DNA of 10,334 nt from Oligoflexia bacterium (GCA_013152105.1 JAADHA010000458.1:1-10334); one strand, 5' to 3'. Counted from the first letter of the stretch, positions 1 to 8,458 are shown. Made by a program: numbers and translations. Notes: generated from the letters alone by a model not told the origin.

Positions 1-188
1 CAGCCCGGTCACTCGAGCGATCATTGCGACAGACGTCAGTCCGTCATGGGCACACGCAGAGAGACAGGCGCCCACGTCGATTGCGTACTCGCGAGGCTGC
101 TTGTCGTTGCCGTTGACTGAAGTCGTGTCGTGAAGTCGGCCGGTTGCCGCCACGGTTTCCCCCTGTGAAAAGGGTTGGAGGGTTCACG

Positions 189-209
189 CATCGACTACCC
201 ATCGATACC
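189..209. repeat. Short imperfect tandem repeat
   Basis: CATCGACTACC (189-199) is followed directly by CATCGATACC (200-209), two copies that differ by one base insertion. It sits in the gene-free stretch left of the operon. Such a pair could be a protein-binding site or chance; nothing else in the sequence supports a function. Confidence 0.3.
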
Positions 210-269
210 TGTTTGAAGGTTGCCATGAGGGACGCGGGATATCTACCCCCCATTTTGGTGCCAGGAGCT

Positions 270-293
270 GGGAGAAGTGTCGGGCACGCTCCC
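270..293 (-). terminator. Possible 3'-end hairpin after the operon
   Basis: GGGAG (270-274) pairs with CTCCC (289-293), and inside it GTG (277-279) pairs with CAC (285-287) around a 5-base loop, with small unpaired bases between the two stems. On the minus strand the hairpin begins about 10 nt after the reductase stop codon, the right place for the end of the transcript. No U-tract follows the stem on the minus strand, so it is not a textbook intrinsic terminator. It may be a weak terminator, an mRNA-stabilising 3' hairpin, or chance in GC-rich DNA. Confidence 0.25.
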
Positions 294-302
294 GTCCGCC
301 CC

Positions 303-1130
303 TCATCCCTCCAACACATCCCCCAAAGCCACATCCCACCGCGGCAGCACCAGCCCCTCGCCGTCGCTCCCCGGCGCACCTGTAAACGCGGCGAGGAAGC
401 GGTCACTGTTCAACACGCTGCGGGCGGGCCGAGGTGCGCCACCCAGGTCTGCCCGGGTGATCGGTCGGGCCGAGAAGGGCAGGTGAAGCTGCTGCGCCGC
501 GGCCTCGATCCAGCCCCAGGGCGTGGTCTCGCCGAGACATGCCAGGTGAAACAGACCGGTCTGGGTACCGGCCGCCGCCATGAGCAGGCCGCGAGCGACC
601 AGGTCAGCGGGGGTCGGGGTGCCGACCTGGTCGGTGACCAGGGACACGGTCCGGCCCTGGGCGAGGGCGGCGAGGGTGCGGGCGAAGAAGCCCGTGTGGT
701 CGGGATGGTAGACCCACTGTACACGCACGACGACGGCGCCGTGTGCGGCGGCCGCCTGTTCGCCACGGGACTTGCTGGTGGCGTAGACCCCAACGGGAGC
801 GGGCGTCATCTCGGGCACCAGATCCGCGTCACTGTTCAGGCTGTAGTCAGTGCCGATGTGGACCAGGCGGATCCCTCGTTGTTGGCAGGCACGAGCCAGG
901 GCGGCGACGGCGTGGTGGTTGACCGCCTCGGTCCGCTCGGGCTGCTGCTCGGCTTTGTCCACCCCCGCCTGGGCGGCGGCGTTGATCACACAGTTCGGGC
1001 CAGCGTCGAGCAGCTCAGCCAGGGCGCCCTGGTCGGTGATGTCGAGCTGTTTGTGGGTCAGCCCGGTCGCCCCAGCGCGCACCAGCGCCTGGCCGATGAG
1101 TCCCCCCGCACCCGTGACAAGTACCTTCAC
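303..1130 (-). CDS. rmlD: RmlD-like dTDP-4-dehydrorhamnose reductase (extended SDR)
   Basis: A 275-residue protein of the extended short-chain dehydrogenase/reductase type; RmlD enzymes are usually near 290-300 residues. The N-terminus has the Rossmann nucleotide-binding motif TGAGGLIG (glycines 7, 10, 13). NAAAQAGVDKAE (50-61) and a C-terminal RPARSVLNSDRF block match the RmlD family, and the catalytic Thr94 (GTDY), Tyr116 and Lys120 (YATSK) are all present. RmlD reduces dTDP-4-keto-L-rhamnose to dTDP-L-rhamnose with NAD(P)H in the cytoplasm, for cell-surface polysaccharide. The start is a GTG whose GTGA overlaps the nuoI stop by 4 nt, implying translational coupling. No rmlA, B or C is visible nearby, so the exact substrate is uncertain. 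A related sugar-nucleotide reductase, or a MAT2B-like or accessory role, cannot be excluded. Confidence 0.82.
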   Translation of the reverse strand: MKVLVTGAGGLIGQALVRAGATGLTHKQLDITDQGALAELLDAGPNCVINAAAQAGVDKAEQQPERTEAVNHHAVAALARACQQRGIRLVHIGTDYSLNSDADLVPEMTPAPVGVYATSKSRGEQAAAAHGAVVVRVQWVYHPDHTGFFARTLAALAQGRTVSLVTDQVGTPTPADLVARGLLMAAAGTQTGLFHLACLGETTPWGWIEAAAQQLHLPFSARPITRADLGGAPRPARSVLNSDRFLAAFTGAPGSDGEGLVLPRWDVALGDVLEG

Positions 1131-1711
1131 AAGCCCCGGCTGTCATCCACAGACACGACCCGGTCCTGGGTGCCGTCAAAGCCGGCGGGCGCCTGGTCGG
1201 GCTGGTCGCGGTAGAATTTCTCGGCCAGGGGCTTCTTGCCGTCCATCAGGTCGGTCATGTAGGCCTTGTCGTGGATCATGTCCTGGCGCGTGAAGCTGTT
1301 GATCTCGTAGATGCCCGTGTCCATGCGGATCGCGTCCTTGGGACAGGCTTCGACGCAGTAGCCACAGTAGATGCAGCGCAGCATGTCGATCTGGAACTGG
1401 ACCGGGTACTTCTCGATGGGCTCGTCGGCGTCCTCGCCGGCCTCGATCGTGATGCAGCGGGCGGGGCAGACCTGGGCGCAGCACATGCACGCCACGCACT
1501 TGACCTTGCCGTCAGGCCGCGTGGTCAGGCGGTGCGCGCCCTTGTAGCGGTCGGGCATGACCCGGCGCATGTCGGGATACTCGACGGTCGGCTGGTCCTG
1601 GTGGAACAGGTTGTGCAAGCCATGCTGCAGCGTGATGTACAGGCCCCGCAGGATCTCGGGGATGAACAGGCGCTCGAGGAAGCTGCGAGGCCGCTGGACG
1701 GGCAGGGTCAT
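1127..1711 (-). CDS. nuoI: NADH-quinone oxidoreductase subunit I (two [4Fe-4S] ferredoxin)
   Basis: A 194-residue peripheral-arm subunit that relays electrons from NuoG to NuoB. It has two ferredoxin repeats: Cys72, 75, 78, 82 (CVACMCCAQVCP) and Cys113, 116, 119, 123 (CIYCGYCVEACP). By family knowledge these ligate clusters N6a and N6b, each cluster taking its fourth ligand from the other motif. Extra cysteines at 77 and 86 lie within the first motif. The N-terminal 30 or so residues form the amphipathic helix that lies along the membrane near NuoH. The length is close to the usual 160-200. The ATG has AAGGTG about 5 nt upstream. It lies 42 nt after nuoH, and its TGA overlaps the reductase GTG. 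Confidence 0.97.
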   Translation of the reverse strand: MTLPVQRPRSFLERLFIPEILRGLYITLQHGLHNLFHQDQPTVEYPDMRRVMPDRYKGAHRLTTRPDGKVKCVACMCCAQVCPARCITIEAGEDADEPIEKYPVQFQIDMLRCIYCGYCVEACPKDAIRMDTGIYEINSFTRQDMIHDKAYMTDLMDGKKPLAEKFYRDQPDQAPAGFDGTQDRVVSVDDSRGL

Positions 1712-1753
1712 GGCGCACCTTTTCTTGGAAGACGGTTCACAGGATGGGCAGGC

Positions 1754-3145
1754 TTAGACCGCGTGTACGGCCTCGCGCACGATGACCCACACGCCGGCCA
1801 GCATGATGGTGCCGATGGCGGTTGGCAACATGGCGCGCCAGCCCAGGTCCATGAGCTGGTCGTAGCGGAAGCGCGGGAGGGTCCAGCGCACCCAGATCAT
1901 GAAGAAGGTTCCGAAGAGGACCTTGATGAACAGGCTGCCGGTCTGCAAGGCGAAGGCCAGCAGTTCGGGGCCCAGCACGGTGCCACCGACCAGGCCCAGG
2001 GCCCCGACGACACCCAGGCCCAGGGCAGACAAGGCCGACATGGTCCACATGCTGATGAAGAACCGAGGTTCACGGTGGCGGATGTCGTTCTTGGCCAGGG
2101 CCCGGTAGAAGGGCCGCTTGCTTCGCCGCCAGGCGATGAAGGCGAAGGCCAGGGACACCGGCACGCCACCGAAGCCCAGCACCATCAGGATCAGGTCGCT
2201 GTGCGCCCGGATGGCCGCCCCGTCGAGGAAGGGGATGTTGTAGCCGCCAAAGAAGAGCGTCGCGGTCACGGCTGAGCCGACGATCATGTGGGCGTACTCA
2301 GCCATGAAGAAGAGCGCGAAGCGCAGCGAGGAGTACTCGATGTGGTAGCCAGCCACCAGCTCGGCTTCGCCTTCGGGGAGGTCGAAGGGCATGCGGTTGG
2401 TCTCGGCGAAGACGCTGGTCCAGAACAACAGGAAGGCCAGCCCGCCGACTACCCAGCCGATCAGCACGAGGGGGTCGAAGCTTGGGGAATTGAGCACGCC
2501 GAAGATGCCCCAGTTCCAGATGGGGCCGGCCTGTTGGGCCGCGATCTGGTCGAGGCGCGCCGTGCCGTAGAGCATGAACATGGCGGCGACGGACAGCCCC
2601 ATGGCCAGCTCGTAGCTGATCATCTGGGCGCTGGCCCGCAGCCCCCCCAAGAGCGAGAACTTGTTGTTGCTGGCCCAGCCCGCCAGCATGACGCCGTAGA
2701 CGCCCAGGCTGCCGATGGCCAGGATGAACAGCATGCCGCCGTTGATCTGTGCCACCTGGAGCGGGATCTCCATGGCGGCGGTGCCCCCCCACAGCGAGGT
2801 CACGCTGATGGGCAGCAGCAGGGAGTCGCCCCAGGGCACCACCGTGAAGGTCGTCAGGGCCACGGACATGGCGATGACCGGGGCCGCGAACCAGAAGCCC
2901 TTCTCCACGTGGTCAGGGATGATGTCTTCCTTGACCACCAGCTTGACCACATCCACCAGCGTGTGGACCAGACCCGCGGCGCGGATCCCCATGATGTGGG
3001 CGCGGTTGGGCCCCCTGCGGTCCTGGATATAAGCCGAGACCTTGCGCTCGGCCCAGATGAGGATCGGCACGATCTGCATGACAAAGGCCAGCGAAAACAC
3101 GCACTTTATCAGCACGACGATGAGCTCGGCCCAGTGGTTTTCCAT
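1754..3145 (-). CDS. nuoH: NADH-quinone oxidoreductase subunit H (membrane heel, quinone site), enlarged
   Basis: This subunit anchors the peripheral arm to the membrane arm and forms part of the quinone chamber. AERKVSAYIQDRRGPNR (32-48), KLVVKEDIIP (68-77), the acidic loop LPEGEAELVAGYHIEYSS (256-273) and LPRFRYDQ (423-430) are hallmark NuoH segments. At 463 residues it is far longer than the usual 320-350. The excess lies mainly at residues 311-393, between the segment ending LFFGGY and the conserved segment LQTGSLFIKVLFGTFFM. It contains two extra hydrophobic stretches (about 316-339 and 361-392) joined by a very basic loop (340-360). The extra pair keeps the topology correct, with the basic loop on the cytoplasmic side. 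The ATG follows GGGAG by 5 nt and lies 23 nt after nuoG. Confidence 0.97.
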   Translation of the reverse strand: MENHWAELIVVLIKCVFSLAFVMQIVPILIWAERKVSAYIQDRRGPNRAHIMGIRAAGLVHTLVDVVKLVVKEDIIPDHVEKGFWFAAPVIAMSVALTTFTVVPWGDSLLLPISVTSLWGGTAAMEIPLQVAQINGGMLFILAIGSLGVYGVMLAGWASNNKFSLLGGLRASAQMISYELAMGLSVAAMFMLYGTARLDQIAAQQAGPIWNWGIFGVLNSPSFDPLVLIGWVVGGLAFLLFWTSVFAETNRMPFDLPEGEAELVAGYHIEYSSLRFALFFMAEYAHMIVGSAVTATLFFGGYNIPFLDGAAIRAHSDLILMVLGFGGVPVSLAFAFIAWRRSKRPFYRALAKNDIRHREPRFFISMWTMSALSALGLGVVGALGLVGGTVLGPELLAFALQTGSLFIKVLFGTFFMIWVRWTLPRFRYDQLMDLGWRAMLPTAIGTIMLAGVWVIVREAVHAV

Positions 3146-3168
3146 GTCCGCTCCCGCGGGAAGCTGCG

Positions 3169-4779
3169 CTACTTCGCTGGTTCGTGATGTTCTTGAGATG
3201 CTTGATCTGTCTGAGCTTCGGGCTGTGGCGCGACCAGGGGCAGGCCCTGGGTGCCCAGGGCCCGATAGGTCATGTCGGCAAAGGCGGGGACCTGGGCCGA
3301 GAGCTTCTTGAAGGCGATCGCCGCCGTGCTGGCCCCGGGGGCTTTGCCCAGGCTGGCGCCGAGGCGGTCGAGAAGCTGCCAGGCGGGCCGGCTATCACCG
3401 GCGGGGTGGACCGCCCGTCGCACCCGCTGCACCTGGCCCCTTCGATTGGTGTAGGTCGCGTCCTGTTCCACCGTGTGGGCGGCGGGCAGGACGACGGCGG
3501 CCTTGTCGACCGTGCCGTTGCGGTGCGTCCCGATGTAGAGCACCGCCACGCCATCCGCGGCATCGCCCAGGCGACCCAGCACATCGTCCTGGAGCACCAA
3601 CAGCGTCTTCAGGTTGCCCTCGCGCACGGCGTGAGCCAGATCCGCGCCGTCCCCGATGCTGGCGTCGTGCCGAGTCAGGGCCCGCACGCCCTCCGTGTTG
3701 GGGTTCTTGTCCGCGTCGATCAGCAGATCGTCGACCCGGTCCCAGGCGCCCGGGTCGTTGCCCTGGCACCAAAAGACCGAGGCACCCTTCAGGGCGTCCT
3801 TGGCCAGGCGCCACAGCGCCCAGTTGGCTTCGTTGCTGGCCTGGGTCCCCAGCACGACGCCGACGGTGCCGGGCTCGGCGCCTTGCAAGGTCTCCACTGC
3901 TGTCTGCATGGCGGCGTCGGTGTTTCCGACCTGTCCCTCGACTCGCGCCTGCAGCAGGCGCCCGAGGCTGGTCAGATCCTGCCAGATCATGCGGCCGTGG
4001 TCGCACATCCAGCTCTGGTTGACCGCGTCGTTGCGGCGCGGCTTGATGCGAAAGACCTGGTTCCGCTCATGGCAGACCTTGATGTCGCAGCCGGTCGCGC
4101 AGGCGGTGCAGATGCTGTCCGTGTCGGTCAGGTACCAGACCCGCTTCTGGAAGCGGAAGTCCTTGCTGGTGATGGCCCCGACCGGGCAGATGTCCGCCAG
4201 GTTGCCCTGGTAGTCGTGGTCGATCCGCACGCCGGGGAAGATCCCGATCTCGGTGTGGTCGGTCCGGTTGAACAGGCGCAATTCCCCGGTGCCGGTGATC
4301 TGGTCGCCGAAACGAACGCAGCGGCTGCAGGCGACGCAGCGTTCTGCATCGAGAACCAGGTGGTCGCCGATGTCCTGGCGCTTGTGCTTGGTGACCTTGG
4401 GGTCGGCCAGACGCGACTCGTACTGGCCGTAGTCCATGTAGTAGTCCTGCAAGCGACACTCGCCGGACTGGTCGCAGATCGGGCAGTCCAGGGGGTGATT
4501 CTTGAGCAGGAATTCCATCACCGACTTGCGCATCTGCTTGACCCGCGGGGTGTCGGTGCGGATCGCCAGGCCGTCGCGGGCCTGCATATTGCAGGCGATG
4601 TCGGGCCCTCGGCCACCCGCCTCGACATCGCACAGGCACATCCGGCAGTTGCCAGCCACCGTCAGGTGTGGGTGGTAGCAGTAATGCGGGATCTCGATCC
4701 CGATCTTGGCGGCGGCCTCGATCATGTTGGTCCCGGCGGGAACCTCGACCTCGATGCCGTTGATCTTGACGGTGGGCAT
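3169..4779 (-). CDS. nuoG: NADH-quinone oxidoreductase subunit G (short form, N7 motif present)
   Basis: A 536-residue iron-sulfur subunit of the electron-input module. The N-terminal domain has the [2Fe-2S] N1b ligands Cys34, 45, 48 and 63; N5 ligands His95, Cys99, 102, 108; N4 ligands Cys148, 151, 154, 198; and an N7-type motif Cys224-x2-Cys227-x3-Cys231-x27-Cys259. The rest (about 260-536) is a degenerate molybdopterin-oxidoreductase-like domain. It is much shorter than in E. coli (about 900 residues in total), Thermus (about 780) or mitochondrial NDUFS1 (about 730). I start at the ATG at 4779 (MPTVKINGIEVEVPAG), because the 17 residues of upstream open frame are Pro-rich and overlap nuoF. 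The Shine-Dalgarno is weak (GAG 6 nt upstream). It lies 19 nt after nuoF. Confidence 0.95.
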   Translation of the reverse strand: MPTVKINGIEVEVPAGTNMIEAAAKIGIEIPHYCYHPHLTVAGNCRMCLCDVEAGGRGPDIACNMQARDGLAIRTDTPRVKQMRKSVMEFLLKNHPLDCPICDQSGECRLQDYYMDYGQYESRLADPKVTKHKRQDIGDHLVLDAERCVACSRCVRFGDQITGTGELRLFNRTDHTEIGIFPGVRIDHDYQGNLADICPVGAITSKDFRFQKRVWYLTDTDSICTACATGCDIKVCHERNQVFRIKPRRNDAVNQSWMCDHGRMIWQDLTSLGRLLQARVEGQVGNTDAAMQTAVETLQGAEPGTVGVVLGTQASNEANWALWRLAKDALKGASVFWCQGNDPGAWDRVDDLLIDADKNPNTEGVRALTRHDASIGDGADLAHAVREGNLKTLLVLQDDVLGRLGDAADGVAVLYIGTHRNGTVDKAAVVLPAAHTVEQDATYTNRRGQVQRVRRAVHPAGDSRPAWQLLDRLGASLGKAPGASTAAIAFKKLSAQVPAFADMTYRALGTQGLPLVAPQPEAQTDQASQEHHEPAK

Positions 4780-4798
4780 GGTCAGCTCGGGAAGGCCG

Positions 4799-6078
<1,280 letters not shown>

Positions 6079-6106
<28 letters not shown>

Positions 6107-6654
6107 TGGTCTACCTCAGGTCGCGGCGATGGCAGGGGCTGGCCTTGGGCCAGGCCGTCGAGGATCGCGTCGATGCTGTCGGGGGTGAGCTGCTCATGGA
6201 AGTCGTCGTCGATCTGCATCATCGGAGCCGAGCCGCAGGACGCCAGGCACTCGACGCGCATCAGCGTGAACATGCCGTCCGGCGTGGTCTCACCTTCCGA
6301 GATGCCCAGCTTCTTCTTGATGTGGTCCACGATCTGCTCAGCGCCCGCCAGCTTGCAGGAGAGGGTGTGGCAGACCTGGATCAGGTACTTCCCGGTCGGC
6401 TGCTTCTTGAGCATCGTGTAGAAGGTGGCGACCGAGTAGACTTCGCTGGGCGGGAGATCCACGGTGGTCGCAACCAGCCGCATCACGTCGAAGCTGAGCC
6501 AGCCCCACTTGCGTTGGGCCATCCACAGGATCGGCAGCAACGCGGACCGCTTGGTTGGGTAGTGGGTCATCAGCTCGGCGATCTCGGCCTGGTCTTCAGG
6601 TGACCAGTCGACGGGGCCGTGGCCATCTAGCGGCGGAGTGGGGAAGTGGGCCAT
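6079..6654 (-). CDS. nuoE: NADH-quinone oxidoreductase subunit E ([2Fe-2S] N1a)
   Basis: A 191-residue thioredoxin-fold ferredoxin of the NADH-dehydrogenase module, somewhat longer than the 166 residues of E. coli. The N1a ligands are Cys95 and Cys100 (CHTLSC) and Cys136 and Cys140 (CLASC). Upstream, LPPSEVYSVATFYTM (67-81) is the classic NuoE helix segment. By family knowledge the N1a cluster sits on the far side of the flavin and is off the main electron path. The ATG is 4 nt after the nuoD stop, and the Shine-Dalgarno AGGT overlaps that stop, so the two genes are probably translationally coupled. The C-terminal ~20 residues, after GLAQGQPLP, look unstructured; their codons also hold the nuoF ribosome binding site and start. 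Confidence 0.97.
6113..6118 (-). promoter_or_regulatory. Ribosome binding site of nuoF
   Basis: On the minus strand TGAGGT lies 6 nt upstream of the nuoF GTG, inside the nuoE coding sequence. It fixes the GTG at 6106 as the start despite the 28-nt overlap. The same nonamer AGGTAGACC also precedes the nuoE start, where it spans the nuoD stop codon. Confidence 0.7.
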
Positions 6655-6658
6655 CGGT

Positions 6659-7849
6659 CTACCTGTCCAGTTCGCCGGCGATGACGTTGATCGAGCCCAG
6701 GGCCGCGACCAGGTCAGCCACCATCGAGCCGTTGATCATGTGGGGAAAAGCGCAGTAGTTCGCGAAGCAGGGGGGCCGGACGCGAACCCGCCAGGGCTTG
6801 GGGCCCCCGTCGCTGACAATGTAGTAGCCAAGCTCGCCGTTGCCGCCCTCGGTCGCCGAGTAGATCTCGCCCTTGGGCACGCGGGCGCCGTGCATCACCA
6901 CCTTGAAGTGGTTGATGAGGCCCTCCATCGTGTTGTAGACCAGGTCTTTCTGGGGCAGGACCACCTGGGGGTCGGCGGCGATGAAGGGTCCGTCGGGCAG
7001 GCGGTCGGCAGCCTGCAAGATGATGCGGCGGGACTGCTCCATCTCGTCAAAGCGCAGCATGATCCGGTCGTAGGTGTCACCGTTCTGCCGCGTCACGACG
7101 TCCCAGTCGTACTGGTCATAGCCCCAGTAGGGCTGGGCGCGGCGCACGTCATAGGCGACGCCCGTGGCGCGCAGGCAGGGGCCGGTCATGCCGAAGTTCA
7201 GGGCGTCTTCCTGGCTGATCGAGGCGACGCCCTGGGTGCGGTCCATGACGATGCGGTTGCGCTCCACCAGGCCGCGGACGTCGGCCAGCATCGGGCCGAG
7301 TTCTTCCATCACGACGCGCAGCTTGTCCAGCCAGCCGTCCGGGATGTCCATCGCGACGCCGCCCAGGCGCGGGTAGTTGACCATCATCCGGGCGCCGGTC
7401 AGTTCTTCGAACAGGTCGTAGATGCGCTCGCGGTAGGCGTAGAGGTACCAGAAGTTGGTCAGGGCACCCAGGTCGACGAAGTTCGTGCCGGCGCAGACCG
7501 CGTGGTCGATGATGCGGGCCATCTCGCTGGTGATGACGCGGATCGCCTGGGCGCGAGCCGGTATCTCCATGCCAATCAGCGTCTCGACCGCATGGCACCA
7601 GGCGTTTGAATTGTGCACCGGGCTCATGTAGTTGAGCCGCTCGGCGTACGGGACGACGTGCTCGAAGAAGACGTTTTCCGCCTGCTTCTCGAAGCCGCGA
7701 TGCAGGTAGCCGATCTCGCAGCCCGTGCGGACGATCGTCTCGCCGTCGAGCTCGGCCTGTATCCGCAGGGTGCCATGCGTCACCGGGTGGCTGGGTCCGA
7801 TGTTGATCACCAGCCGTTCGGTCGCGATCGGTGCGAGCTTGGTGCTCAT
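6659..7849 (-). CDS. nuoD: NADH-quinone oxidoreductase subunit D (49 kDa, quinone site)
   Basis: A 396-residue subunit related to the large subunit of [NiFe] hydrogenases; with NuoB it forms the quinone-reduction pocket. GPSHPVTHGTLR (18-29) is the beta-hairpin loop at the quinone site. His25 and Tyr74 (LNYMSP) are 49 residues apart, the same spacing as the quinone-binding His38 and Tyr87 of Thermus Nqo4, so both are retained. Other matches are CEIGYLHRGFEK (44-55), RLGGV (161-165), RTQGVASIS (204-212) and the terminal GELDR. Near the C-terminus it reads SINVIAGELDR where homologues usually have Asp in place of Asn388. The ATG follows GGAG by 5 nt and lies 10 nt after nuoC. It is an independent polypeptide, not a NuoCD fusion as in E. 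coli. Confidence 0.97.
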   Translation of the reverse strand: MSTKLAPIATERLVINIGPSHPVTHGTLRIQAELDGETIVRTGCEIGYLHRGFEKQAENVFFEHVVPYAERLNYMSPVHNSNAWCHAVETLIGMEIPARAQAIRVITSEMARIIDHAVCAGTNFVDLGALTNFWYLYAYRERIYDLFEELTGARMMVNYPRLGGVAMDIPDGWLDKLRVVMEELGPMLADVRGLVERNRIVMDRTQGVASISQEDALNFGMTGPCLRATGVAYDVRRAQPYWGYDQYDWDVVTRQNGDTYDRIMLRFDEMEQSRRIILQAADRLPDGPFIAADPQVVLPQKDLVYNTMEGLINHFKVVMHGARVPKGEIYSATEGGNGELGYYIVSDGGPKPWRVRVRPPCFANYCAFPHMINGSMVADLVAALGSINVIAGELDR

Positions 7850-7859
7850 GCGTGCTCCA

Positions 7860-8396
7860 TCATGCCCACTCGGGATCGTCGGTCAGCAGGTTGTCCACGG
7901 GACGAGCCAGCTTCTGCCGCTTGTTGATGGGGTAGTCCTTGCGCAGAGGGTGCCCCTCGAAGTCGTCGTGGTTCAGGATCCGGCGCAGGTTGGGGTGGCC
8001 CGTAAACGCGATGCCGTACTGGTCGTAGACCTCGCGCTCCATCCAGTTCGCGGTGCGCCAGATCTGCCAGACGCTGGGGACCGCGACTTCGCCGGCTTCC
8101 ATGCCGCTGCTGACGGCGCACTTCACCCGGAAGCGGTGGTTGTGGGCCACGGAGAGGAGCTGGTAGACCACCTCGAAGCGCCAATCCTTGTCGTCTTCAT
8201 GGCCCTGGTAATCCACGCCGCCGACGTCGATGAGCACGTTGAAGTCCAGATCCGGGTCGTCCTTGAGGGTGCCGAGGACTTCGTGCAGGTGCGGCGGTTC
8301 CACGACGACCCAGTGCTGGCCCTGGAATTCGCCGGCCTGCACGACGTGGTCGCCGAGCTGCTGTTGGACCCGGGTGCTGATCTCGGCCTGTTCCAT
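7860..8396 (-). CDS. nuoC: NADH-quinone oxidoreductase subunit C (30 kDa)
   Basis: A 178-residue structural subunit of the quinone module with no cofactor; it packs against NuoD and NuoB. The family signature is clear at residues 119-155: MEREVYDQYGIAFTGHPNL followed by RRIL, and FEGHPLRKDYP. The open frame extends 86 codons further upstream into nuoB, but that stretch is arginine-rich shadow sequence. The ATG at 8396 has AGAGG 6 nt upstream and gives the normal family length. It is separate from nuoD, unlike the fused NuoCD of enterobacteria. It is preceded by the longest gap in the operon (62 nt), which holds a small hairpin. Confidence 0.96.
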   Translation of the reverse strand: MEQAEISTRVQQQLGDHVVQAGEFQGQHWVVVEPPHLHEVLGTLKDDPDLDFNVLIDVGGVDYQGHEDDKDWRFEVVYQLLSVAHNHRFRVKCAVSSGMEAGEVAVPSVWQIWRTANWMEREVYDQYGIAFTGHPNLRRILNHDDFEGHPLRKDYPINKRQKLARPVDNLLTDDPEWA

Positions 8397-8417
8397 CGAC
8401 GACCTCTGGGTGCGGCG

Positions 8418-8435
8418 AAGGCCCCGTTGGGGCTT
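8418..8435 (-). other. Small GC-rich hairpin between nuoB and nuoC
   Basis: On the minus-strand RNA, AAGCCCC and GGGGC(C)UU flank the loop AAC. This gives five G-C pairs, then a bulged C, then two A-U pairs. It lies about 20 nt after the nuoB stop and about 10 nt before the nuoC Shine-Dalgarno, in the only sizeable gap of the operon. No U-tract follows, so it is not a clear terminator. It could mark an mRNA-processing or stability site, or modulate nuoC translation; chance is also possible. Confidence 0.35.
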
Positions 8436-8458
8436 GTCTACAGCGACGTGGGAGAGCC

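Larger units (their letters stand above)
1..302. other. Region without a supportable gene
   Basis: This stretch lies beyond the 3' end of the minus-strand operon. Plus-strand frames 1, 2 and 3 are open from the window edge only to stops at about 120, 139 and 110, and the translations show no recognisable motif. They could be the tail of a neighbouring gene or chance. A minus-strand open frame at 44-406 overlaps the end of the reductase gene, is rich in Arg, Cys and Trp, and looks like a high-GC shadow. I found no tRNA-like cloverleaf and no convincing promoter. Two small structures inside it, a short tandem repeat and a hairpin, are listed separately. Confidence 0.6.

Noticed and set aside
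113..141. TTGACT as a plus-strand -35 box in the gene-free left end
   Set aside because: At 17-nt spacing the -10 position reads TCGGCC, which has no resemblance to a -10 box.
44..406. Minus-strand open frame of 120 codons at the left end
   Set aside because: It overlaps the 3' end of the reductase by about 100 nt in another frame, has odd composition (many Arg, Trp, Cys) and shows no homology I can recognise.
144..1214. Plus-strand open frame (356 codons) opposite the reductase gene
   Set aside because: Antisense to an SDR with complete catalytic residues; low-complexity Gly/Arg-rich product.
1271..2275. Plus-strand open frame (334 codons) opposite nuoI and nuoH
   Set aside because: His/Gln/Asp-rich antisense translation spanning two real genes; no motif.
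3150..3163. CCCGCGGG palindrome before nuoH
   Set aside because: It is a short GC palindrome without room for a loop and it overlaps the nuoH ribosome binding site; expected by chance at this GC content.
6638..7609. Plus-strand open frame (323 codons) opposite nuoD
   Set aside because: Shadow of nuoD, which is supported by quinone-site and hydrogenase-like signatures.
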